64,000 nt of DNA from the NCBI RefSeq assembly GCF_013363755.1, contig NZ_CP054840.1:3279501-3343500 (forward strand). Direction: 5' to 3'. The notes beneath the pieces are model-generated. The model searched no databases. It saw only the letters and a list, made by a program, of their open reading frames with translations, and was not told the origin of the DNA. This stretch comes from Comamonas antarctica (GTDB lineage Bacteria; Pseudomonadota; Gammaproteobacteria; Burkholderiales; Burkholderiaceae_C). How positions within the stretch are numbered: position 1 is the stretch's first letter; each line of letters opens with the position of its first letter. Of this stretch, positions 25,186 to 31,927 are shown piece after piece. Both the position numbers and the translations under genes were made by a program.

Positions 25186-26066
25186 TGGGATGGCCTTTCT
25201 ATTGCGCCTTGCGGTGCCGCCGGCCCCGCTTCAGGCTTGGCTTCGCGTTGCTGGAACCAGGCGACCGTGGCCGGCGACACATCCGCCAGGCGCACCTGCG
25301 CCTGGTGCATCTCGCCGTCCTTGCCCACCACCGTGAGCCACAGGCTGCTTCCGGCCGTGGTGTTGGCCGGCAGCTGGATGTCGACGTTGCGGTCCCAGCG
25401 CGTGCCCTGCAGCACGATGCCCGCGGCGCGCAGCGAGCGCGGCTTGTTGACCTTGAGATAGGCGGCGCGGATCTGCGCGTCGCAGTCCTCGCAAAAGCGC
25501 ACCTGGTAGGACTTCATGGGGATGTCCATGGCCACCAGTTTGGGCACGTCATGGTCGCGGTCCGCGAGGCGGAAGCTCCACGGCCCGACCTGGCCCGCGA
25601 ACGCATCGGCGCGCAGCAGCGGCGCGATCGGCGTGGCCTGCAACGCCAGCAGGTAGACCAGCGGCACCGCAGCCAGCAGCGCCGCGGCAAGCCAGCGGCG
25701 CGCAGTGCGCCGGGGCGCCACCGGCATTTCGGCAGCAGCGCCGGGTTTCGCGGCCTTGGCCGGGCGCGCGGGCCTGGCATGGTCCACCGGCCGCAACGGC
25801 CACTTGGGAAACGCAAACACCAGCGCCAGCGCGGCAATCGTCAGCCAGCCCAGCCACAGCGTGATGCCCACGCCCGAGCCCAGGTAGGCGATGCCCAGCG
25901 CGAGCGACACGGCCAGCAGCAGCCAGCCGGCAACGCGCGCCAGCAGGCGCCATTGCGGCGCGGGCAGCCGGCCCAGCAGATGCTCGGCATGGCGTTCGGT
26001 GGCCAGCGCCAGCGCGGCAAAGCCCGCCAGGCTGATCACCAGGATGGCCAGATGCAACAGCGTCAT
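25182..26066 (-). CDS. DUF3325-type membrane protein with periplasmic CxxC domain (FpvH-like position)
   Basis: 294-residue inner-membrane protein. The first 90 residues carry three hydrophobic helices and match DUF3325, normally a small stand-alone protein. A fourth helix at about 123-143 leads to a periplasmic domain with C192-x-x-C195 (RFCEDCDAQIR) preceded by DRDHDVPK. The CxxC could bind metal or take part in electron transfer. The ATG at 26066 overlaps the DUF3649 stop by four bases; the open frame to 26216 is a shadow. The length fits FpvH, needed in P. aeruginosa for iron release from pyoverdine. Confidence 0.65.
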   Translation of the reverse strand: MTLLHLAILVISLAGFAALALATERHAEHLLGRLPAPQWRLLARVAGWLLLAVSLALGIAYLGSGVGITLWLGWLTIAALALVFAFPKWPLRPVDHARPARPAKAAKPGAAAEMPVAPRRTARRWLAAALLAAVPLVYLLALQATPIAPLLRADAFAGQVGPWSFRLADRDHDVPKLVAMDIPMKSYQVRFCEDCDAQIRAAYLKVNKPRSLRAAGIVLQGTRWDRNVDIQLPANTTAGSSLWLTVVGKDGEMHQAQVRLADVSPATVAWFQQREAKPEAGPAAPQGAIERPSQ

Positions 26067-26365
26067 GCCGCACCTCCCGACTGGAGCAGCCAGGCCAGTG
26101 CGGCCAGCACGCCCGTCACGGACACCACGCCGATCCAGGCGCGCGTGGCGCTGCGCGCCATGAACACCCAGATCGCGACCAGGCTGTAGATCGCAAAGCT
26201 CAGCATGCTGGCCCACAGCATCGCCTGGGCCTGAGGCCCGGGCCAGACCCGCGCCAGCAGCACCGTCGCCGCCGAGGCCAGCGCATAGCCGCCCATGGCC
26301 GCTGCCATCACGCGCGAGGCCACGGCCAGGCGATAGCTCAGCGAAAGAGAATGGGCCTTGCTCAT
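26063..26365 (-). CDS. DUF3649 small membrane protein
   Basis: 100-residue protein with three hydrophobic helices (AVASRVMAAAMGGYALASAATVLL, AMLWASMLSFAIYSLVAIWVFMA and GVVSVTGVLAALAWLL). It matches DUF3649, a family that goes with PepSY reductases and DUF3325 in siderophore-utilisation loci. Four-base overlaps link it to the PepSY gene before it and the DUF3325 gene after it. Confidence 0.75.
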   Translation of the reverse strand: MSKAHSLSLSYRLAVASRVMAAAMGGYALASAATVLLARVWPGPQAQAMLWASMLSFAIYSLVAIWVFMARSATRAWIGVVSVTGVLAALAWLLQSGGAA

Positions 26366-28020
26366 GCCACGCTCCCTTCGGTCACTGGCCGTGCGGCAGC
26401 GGCCCCTGCCGCTTTCCTTGCCGCGCGCGACGGGTCCAACCGGCGCTTGACCTTGACCGCCATCAGCGCCAGCAGCGCGGCCATGCCCCACATCGTCAGG
26501 TCGAAACCCGCCAGCACCCAGTCGCCCGCGCGCAGCGTGTTGAGCAGATGCTTGTCGGTGGTCAGGGCATTGATGACCGGCACCAGCGCATACGCCGCGC
26601 AGCCGGCCCGGAACAGCTCGATCCAGGCGCGGTGCAGCGGCCGCGCGAGCGCATAGAACAGCGCGCCGAGCCAGACCGCAAACAGCGTGTGCACCTCCCA
26701 CGCGGGGCGGTCGGTGATGTCCAGCGGCAGCAGACGGTTGGCAAGAAAGTACGCGGCCACGGCCATGGGCAGTCCGGCAATGGTCGCGACGTTGAGCGTC
26801 TCGACCAGGCGCACGCCGAACTGCTCGGTGGCTTCAAGGCCGCTGCCCAGGTGGTGCCTGCGGCGCTTGACGGTCCAGAGCACCATGCCGGTGCCTATCA
26901 TCGCGCAGCCCAGCAGGCCGGCGAAGAAATACACCCAGCGGCCCCAGGCGCCGACGAACAGGCCTTCATGCAGGTTCAGCATCACGGTCTGCGTGGTGCG
27001 CGCCGCGCCGCCGGTCTTGGGCTCGGGCGCCAGCGGCGCGCCGCTGCGCGCATCAAAGCGCAGCGTTTGCGGGCGCTGGAAATCCAGCGCGCTGCCGTTG
27101 ACCCGCGTCAGCGTCACGGCCTGTACCTCGCCCGCGCCCTGGTTGTGCATCACGCCGATGGTGCGCACCTGGCCCGGTCCCCAGACGGCTTCGGCCTGCG
27201 CCACCAGCGGCAGCAGCGGGGTCCCGGGGCGCGAGATGGCCACCGGCTTGCGGTTGAACTCGGGAAAGATCTCGGCGAAGTACGGCTTGCGGCTTTGCTG
27301 GTCGCTGCCGTAGATCGCGTTGATGCCCGCGGGCATGTAGGTGAACAGGAAGAACACCAGCCCGCTGTAGGTGATCATCAGGAAGAACGGCAGCGCCATC
27401 ACGCTCACCGCGTTGTGCGCGTCCAGCCAGCTGCGCTGGCCCTTGCCCGGGCGGAAGGTGAAGAAGTCCTTGAAGATCTTCTTATGCGTGATGACCCCGG
27501 TGACGATGGCCATCAGCATCAGCATGGTGCAGACGCCAACGATGCGGATGCCCCAGTCGAAGTCCATGTAGTGCAGCAGGTAATGCATCTGGTAGAGCGT
27601 GCGCCCGCCCGCGGTGGCGCGCGGCTCGATGCCCGAGGGCAGCACCTGGCCCGTGGCCGGATCGAGCTTCTCGCTGCCGCTCGGGCCGCGGTCATGGCCG
27701 TCGGGCGGCATCTCGTCCCAGCCGATGCCGAACTCCTGCCAGGTGCGCGACTGCAGAGACTCGTGCGGCAGGTTGATGCGCCACGCTGCGGCGCCCGGCG
27801 CGACCTTCTGCAGCCGGTCGAGCGCGAGTTCGAACGATGCGGCGCGGTTCTCGAGCGCGCGCGCCTGGACCATGGGCAGCTCGGGCTGCATCCAGCGCGT
27901 GATCTCGATCTGGAAATAGCCGGGCGTGCCGGTGACGAAGACGAAGAACAGCACCCAGCCGACGATCAGGCCGGTCCAGGTGTGCAGCCAGGAAGTGCAC
28001 TGGCGAAGCGAGGAAAACAT
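26362..28020 (-). CDS. PepSY-type inner-membrane iron reductase (FpvG-like)
   Basis: 552-residue membrane protein of the PepSY-associated family (PiuB/FpvG type). It has a first helix with an adjacent His (WLHTWTGLIVGWVLFFVFV), a periplasmic PepSY part, helices with conserved His (THKKIF; DAHNAVSVMALPFF), a second PepSY region, and two more helices around LHEGLFVGAWGRWVYFFAG and WTVKRRRHH. In P. aeruginosa FpvG reduces the iron in ferripyoverdine in the periplasm. The ATG at 28020 is the family start; the frame upstream overlaps the STN gene. Thirteen bases separate it from that gene. Confidence 0.82.
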   Translation of the reverse strand: MFSSLRQCTSWLHTWTGLIVGWVLFFVFVTGTPGYFQIEITRWMQPELPMVQARALENRAASFELALDRLQKVAPGAAAWRINLPHESLQSRTWQEFGIGWDEMPPDGHDRGPSGSEKLDPATGQVLPSGIEPRATAGGRTLYQMHYLLHYMDFDWGIRIVGVCTMLMLMAIVTGVITHKKIFKDFFTFRPGKGQRSWLDAHNAVSVMALPFFLMITYSGLVFFLFTYMPAGINAIYGSDQQSRKPYFAEIFPEFNRKPVAISRPGTPLLPLVAQAEAVWGPGQVRTIGVMHNQGAGEVQAVTLTRVNGSALDFQRPQTLRFDARSGAPLAPEPKTGGAARTTQTVMLNLHEGLFVGAWGRWVYFFAGLLGCAMIGTGMVLWTVKRRRHHLGSGLEATEQFGVRLVETLNVATIAGLPMAVAAYFLANRLLPLDITDRPAWEVHTLFAVWLGALFYALARPLHRAWIELFRAGCAAYALVPVINALTTDKHLLNTLRAGDWVLAGFDLTMWGMAALLALMAVKVKRRLDPSRAARKAAGAAAARPVTEGSVA

Positions 28021-28033
28021 GCGCGGCTCCGTC

Positions 28034-28483
28034 TCAGGAAAGGGCTTGCGGGTCGAACGCCGGGCGCTGCGCGCCCTGCGTCTGCGCTGCCTTGAGCGTG
28101 AACGAACGCGCGCGCGCCGTGGCAATGGCCAGGCCGGTGTGCGCCAGCAGGCGCTCGAGCGCTTCCTGCGGCGTGAACATGCCGTAGACCGCCTCGGCCT
28201 GCAGGCCGGCAAGAAGCGCTTCCTGGAACAGCACCTGCGAATGCGTCTGCAGGCCGAAGGCGCGCAGCGCGCCCAGCAGCGGCTGGGCCGGAATGTTGAC
28301 GGGCACGCGCAGCGGCTGCTCGTGCGCCGCCTGCGGCTGCCCCAAAGCGCCGAAGCCCGGCTGCGCGGCCGCCGGCAGCAACGGGCTGCAGCCCAGCACC
28401 GCCATCACCGCGAGCGCGCGATACCTGCGCCGCACCCTTCCCGCGAGGGGACCCGCCCGCCCGCTGCCCTGACCTTGCCGCAT
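28034..28483 (-). CDS. Stand-alone STN domain periplasmic protein
   Basis: 149-residue exported protein: signal peptide (YRALAVMAVLGCSPLLPAAAQ), a linker, then one complete STN (secretin and TonB N-terminal) domain, VPVNIPAQPLLGALRAFGLQ to GLAIATARARSFTLKAA. In TonB-dependent transducers this domain contacts FecR and is followed by plug and barrel. Here the protein ends about 20 residues later with a stop and a new ribosome site. It is either a detached signalling domain or the remnant of a lost receptor. No plug or barrel sequence is present in any frame before the PepSY gene. The start at 28483 is chosen for the signal peptide. Confidence 0.72.
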   Translation of the reverse strand: MRQGQGSGRAGPLAGRVRRRYRALAVMAVLGCSPLLPAAAQPGFGALGQPQAAHEQPLRVPVNIPAQPLLGALRAFGLQTHSQVLFQEALLAGLQAEAVYGMFTPQEALERLLAHTGLAIATARARSFTLKAAQTQGAQRPAFDPQALS

Positions 28484-28707
28484 TGCACTGCTTCCGTCTT
28501 CAAGCGCCACCCCGGCAGCGCTGCAGCGGGAAACATCAGCCCGTTGCAAGCACTGCACGCCCAGGATGCGCGCGGTGTTCGTGGCTGTTGGCGGGGACCG
28601 AAGTGCAGCTTCGGATCCGTGGCTGGCAGCCGGAGCACGAAAGGATTTCCGCGCCCTCAATAGGTAGAACGGAGATCGGCACGGACATGGAACCCGCGAA
28701 GTGAAAA

Positions 28708-28726
28708 ATAATGAGAATTATTTTTA
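28708..28726. promoter_or_regulatory. Fur box upstream of the STN/FpvG-like operon
   Basis: AATAATGAGAATTATTTTT matches the 19-base Fur consensus GATAATGATAATCATTATC at 14 positions and is the most A+T-rich spot nearby. It lies between fecR and the STN gene, so it likely controls the minus-strand operon from the STN gene onward by iron through Fur. Confidence 0.75.
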
Positions 28727-28779
28727 TGACGGAGCCAAAGGGCGAGGCATGCCTTGTCTATGGAGGCGGCGGTTCATGC

Positions 28780-28802
28780 TTCGACCGGCTCAGCACGAAC
28801 GG
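28780..28802. repeat. Dispersed intergenic repeat, copy 3 (degenerate)
   Basis: TTCGACCGGCTCAGCACGAA followed by CGG differs at two positions from the core of the copies at 11.8 and 15.4 kb and lacks the CAGGAT duplications. It overlaps a short stem just downstream of fecR. Confidence 0.6.
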
Positions 28803-28822
28803 AAATTGCCGTTCGCCCCGAC

Positions 28823-29863
28823 TCACCGCCGCGCGATCCGCCAGTTGCCGTCGGCCGTCTTGTCCACGCGCACCGGCACCACATCCGGCAACGCCTGCAG
28901 GAAGTCCTCGGCCGAGGAGGTCATGAGGAACCCCGAGATGGTGAGGCTGCCCAGGCCCGGATCGGCAATCGTGATGGTCTTGCCCAGGTAGCGGCCCAGC
29001 TCCTGCGCGATGTCCTGCAGCGAGGTGCGGCTGAACTGGATCTGCCCGGTGCGCCAGCGCCCCACCTCCTCGGGCGCGACACGCAGGCTGGCATAGCGGC
29101 CGGTGGATGGGTCGATGTCCACGCCCGTGCCCGCGCCCAGCAGCAGCACGGGGTCGGCCGGCTGGCTGCGGCGCGGTTGCACCTCGACCTTGCCTTCGAG
29201 CACCTGCACCGCCAGCTGCTGCGGCGCGGCGCGCACGTTGAATGCCGTGCCGACCACGCGCACCCGGCTGTCGGCACTGTCGATGGTGAACGGCCTGGAG
29301 GCATCGGCGGCAACGCGGAAGAACGCCTCGCCGCCGGCCATTGCCACCTCGCGCCGGCGCGGGTAGTAGCGCACCTGCACGCTGGTGCCGGTGTTCAATG
29401 CGATCTGCGAGCCATCGGGAAGATCGACGCTGCGCGTCTCGCCCGGCCCGGTGGCCAGTGCGAGCTGGTAGCCCGCGGTGTTGTCCCAGCGGAACCAGCC
29501 GGCCACGGCCAGCGCCATGCAACCGGCCGCCAGCACCGGGGCCAGGCTGCGCCGGCGCGCCGGCGTGAACCAGGGCCTGCGCGCTGCCTGGCGTGCCGCC
29601 GGCGGCACTGCGGGCACCGCCGCCGCACGCCGGCCATAGGTTTCGGGCCGGTGCTCGGGCAGCTGGCCTGCGAGCTGCACGGTCTGGCGCATGGCATCCA
29701 TGATGTCGCGGCGCCGCGGGTCGGCCTCCAGCCAGGCTTGCATTTCGCGTTCGTCGGCAGCCGTCCAGCCGGGCTGCTCGCGGCGCACGTACCAGCCGGC
29801 CACGGCCCGGTGCATATGCAGCATTGCGCTGAGATCGGTGCCTGGCGGCAGAGGCTTGGTCAT
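28823..29863 (-). CDS. FecR-family anti-sigma regulator
   Basis: 346-residue inner-membrane signal transducer that holds and activates the adjacent ECF sigma factor. The N-terminal cytoplasmic DUF4880-like region is AVAGWYVRREQPGWTAADEREMQAWL. One membrane helix lies at about residues 106-124 (LAPVLAAGCMALAVAGWF). The periplasmic FecR domain follows (SVDLPDGSQIALNTGTSV, VRVVGTAFNVR), and the C-terminal part resembles an STN domain (SLQDIAQELGRYLGKTITI). The start overlaps the fecI stop by four bases. Confidence 0.9.
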   Translation of the reverse strand: MTKPLPPGTDLSAMLHMHRAVAGWYVRREQPGWTAADEREMQAWLEADPRRRDIMDAMRQTVQLAGQLPEHRPETYGRRAAAVPAVPPAARQAARRPWFTPARRRSLAPVLAAGCMALAVAGWFRWDNTAGYQLALATGPGETRSVDLPDGSQIALNTGTSVQVRYYPRRREVAMAGGEAFFRVAADASRPFTIDSADSRVRVVGTAFNVRAAPQQLAVQVLEGKVEVQPRRSQPADPVLLLGAGTGVDIDPSTGRYASLRVAPEEVGRWRTGQIQFSRTSLQDIAQELGRYLGKTITIADPGLGSLTISGFLMTSSAEDFLQALPDVVPVRVDKTADGNWRIARR

Positions 29864-30483
29864 GCTTCGTTCCCGCCGCCATCGGCGGCCTCTTCTTGCG
29901 CGCTGAGCGCGGCATGCACGGGCCGCATCTGTTCGCTGCTGGTGTAGCTCACGCGCAGCTGGCAGTAGGCGAGCGCGCGGCTCAGGTGCTTGACCACCAT
30001 GCGCGTGGAGATTCCCATGCGCCTTGCGGTTTCCTCGACCGTGTGGCCTTCGATGCGGTGCAGCGTGAAGGCTTCGCGCTGGCGCGCGGGCAGCTCCCGG
30101 ATGGCCTGGTCGAGACGGCCCAGCATCTGGTACTGGCCCGCATGTTCATCGGTATGGTCGGCGTCGGTTTGCAGTCCCGACGCGTCCAGGTCCTCCTCGA
30201 GCGCGACGCGCTGCAAGCCCTCGCGCTGCGCGCTCTTGCGCCAGCCGTCGATGGCAATGTTGCGCGCGGCGCGGCGCAGGTAGGGCTGCTCGTCGGCCGG
30301 CGCAATGGTCTTGCCGGTCGCGGCAAGGCGCGCAAATACCTCCTGCGTCGCGTCCTCGACCTCGGCGGCCGAGCCGAAATAGCGCCGCAACATGCGCGCC
30401 AGCGGAGCACGCCAGCGCGCATACAGCTGGCCCAGCTGTTCGCCGGGCGCCAGTTCGGGCTTCGGCCCGCCCTCCCCGTTCAT
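29860..30483 (-). CDS. FecI-type ECF sigma factor
   Basis: 207-residue sigma-70 family member of the iron-starvation (FecI) group. Region 2 is LARMLRRYFGSAAEVEDATQEVFARL and region 4 is ELPARQREAFTLHRIEGHTVEETARRMGIS. There is an unusually long N-terminal and inter-domain region with GLQTDADHTDEHAG. The ATG at 30483 is chosen because region 2 begins about 30 residues later; the frame to 30657 is a poor extension. It should transcribe the gene of a cognate TonB-dependent transducer, which is not in the window. Confidence 0.88.
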   Translation of the reverse strand: MNGEGGPKPELAPGEQLGQLYARWRAPLARMLRRYFGSAAEVEDATQEVFARLAATGKTIAPADEQPYLRRAARNIAIDGWRKSAQREGLQRVALEEDLDASGLQTDADHTDEHAGQYQMLGRLDQAIRELPARQREAFTLHRIEGHTVEETARRMGISTRMVVKHLSRALAYCQLRVSYTSSEQMRPVHAALSAQEEAADGGGNEA

Positions 30484-30791
30484 CGCACGCCTCCATGCGC
30501 GGACGGCCACGCCCGAGCCGTGCTCGACCTGATCGCGGCAAGCATGGACGCAGCAAAGGGAAGGTGGGAGGCAGGCAAGGAAACCGTGATGGATGCAGGC
30601 GGACCCGCATTCTACCGAGGCCTGCCGTATCGAGCCGCGCGCGACGACCAGCCACAAATCCCCGAAAATAAGTAGAAGGTATTTCCATTATGGAAAAGAT
30701 TTCCAAATAATTTCATGCTGCATGGGTCCCTTGGCGCTGCATCGGCAATGCCCCGGGCCCCCGCATTTCAACGCACAACGGAGACAACACA
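30484..30791. other. Divergent intergenic region between fecI and the ThuA-like gene
   Basis: 308 bp containing the promoters of both divergent genes. An A+T-rich core (about 30660-30720) holds the 15-base palindrome at 30682-30696 and a further ATTTCC direct copy at 30699-30704. No gene, RNA or convincing Fur box was recognised here. Confidence 0.5.
30682..30696. promoter_or_regulatory. Palindrome TTTCCAT-T-ATGGAAA (candidate operator)
   Basis: A perfect seven-base inverted repeat around one central base in the A+T-rich core between fecI and the ThuA-like gene. Its position, about 100 bases upstream of the plus-strand start and 200 upstream of fecI, fits an operator. The binding protein is unknown. 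Confidence 0.4.
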
Positions 30792-31901
30792 ATGAGAAAG
30801 CCCAACCGGAAATTTGCCTATGCCGCGCTGACTTCGGCGCTGCTGCTGGGACTGAGCGCCTGTGGCGGCAGCGATGGCGACAGCTCCGCCACGCCTCCCG
30901 CCGCCGAGCAGCCCACGACGCCGCCGGTGGTCGAGCAACCCACGACGCCGCCCGTGGTCGAGCAACCCACCACACCGCCCGTGACCGAGGCGCCCGGTGA
31001 AAGCGCCGACGCCAGCTTCGACCCCTACTACAACGTCTGCCGCGGCACCGATGCCAAGTGCTACAACAACTGGGGCGCGTTTGCGTCCACGCCCAACCGC
31101 GTGCTGATCTACTCGCGCACCGCCGGCCCGCGCCACGCGAACCTGGGCACGCCCATGGCCAGCGGCCTGAATCCGGTGATGAACGAAGACAACATCATGC
31201 AGGCCGGCCTCAAGCGCATGATGGAGGAAGCCGGCATCCAGGCCGACTGGACCGAGGACGTCACGGTTCTTTCCGGCCGCATCAACAACTACAAGACCGT
31301 GATCTTCGCGAGCTCCAACCGCGACACGCTGTGGAACGAGGCCGCGCCCAACAGCAACGATGCGGCACGCACCTCGCTGCGCAACTACATGCGCCGCGGC
31401 GGCGGCTTCGTCGGCCTGCACAACGCGTTTGGCGCCGAATACAACTGGCCCTACTACGAAGGCCTGCTGGGCAACGCCAACTTCTACAACCATGGCCCGT
31501 ACCGCGACGGCACGGTGCAGGTCATCGCGCAGGATCCGTCGACCGAAGGCGTGGCGCTGAGCTTCCCCTTCAAGGACGAGTGGTACAACCTCGCGCCCTT
31601 CCCGACCAACGTGAAGTTCCTCGCCAAGGTCGACACCTCGACGCTGAACCCGCTCACCGCCGCGCCCCATCCGGGCCACAAGGACTTCCACCCCGTGGCC
31701 TGGTGCCAGTACTACGACGGCGGCCGTGCCTGGCTCAGCACGCTGGGCCATGCCGCCGACCACTTCACCAAGGACTCCGCGGCGCCGGGCGCGAAAGACT
31801 TCCAGAAGATGGTGGTCCAGGCCGTCAAGTCGACCATGGGCCTGACCGAGTTCTGCACCAGCACCCCGGCTGCGCCTGCCACCACCACCACCGCCAACTG
31901 A
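30792..31901 (+). CDS. ThuA-like domain lipoprotein
   Basis: 369-residue lipoprotein with lipobox LSAC at C24, then a Pro/Thr-rich linker containing the repeat VEQPTTPPV. A ThuA/glutamine-amidotransferase-like domain follows (NRVLIYSRTAG, KTVIFASSNRDTLW, FVGLHNAFG, HPVAWCQYYDGGRAWLSTLGHAADHF). ThuA-like proteins are linked to carbohydrate use in other bacteria, but their reaction is not established. The ATG has a GGAGA site upstream. It is followed after 26 bases by the quinoprotein gene; both have the same CGGSD sequence after the lipid Cys, which suggests a common membrane-anchored function. Confidence 0.82.
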   Translation: MRKPNRKFAYAALTSALLLGLSACGGSDGDSSATPPAAEQPTTPPVVEQPTTPPVVEQPTTPPVTEAPGESADASFDPYYNVCRGTDAKCYNNWGAFASTPNRVLIYSRTAGPRHANLGTPMASGLNPVMNEDNIMQAGLKRMMEEAGIQADWTEDVTVLSGRINNYKTVIFASSNRDTLWNEAAPNSNDAARTSLRNYMRRGGGFVGLHNAFGAEYNWPYYEGLLGNANFYNHGPYRDGTVQVIAQDPSTEGVALSFPFKDEWYNLAPFPTNVKFLAKVDTSTLNPLTAAPHPGHKDFHPVAWCQYYDGGRAWLSTLGHAADHFTKDSAAPGAKDFQKMVVQAVKSTMGLTEFCTSTPAAPATTTTAN

Positions 31902-31927
31902 GTCCGGCATCACCTTGGGGGAAAACC

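Larger units (their letters stand above)
28484..28822. other. Intergenic region between fecR and the STN operon
   Basis: 339 bp without a gene. It holds a Fur box (28708-28726), a degenerate copy of the dispersed repeat (28780-28802) and, overlapping that copy, a stem with arms CGAACGG (28796-28802) and CCGTTCG (28809-28815) just after the fecR stop. The rest, about 225 bp, would be the 5' leader of the STN transcript; no riboswitch or reading frame was recognised in it. Confidence 0.6.

Noticed and set aside
28034..28483. Frameshifted TonB-dependent receptor
   Set aside because: No plug or barrel residues are found in any frame between the STN stop and the PepSY start (13 bases), so this is not a simple frameshift.
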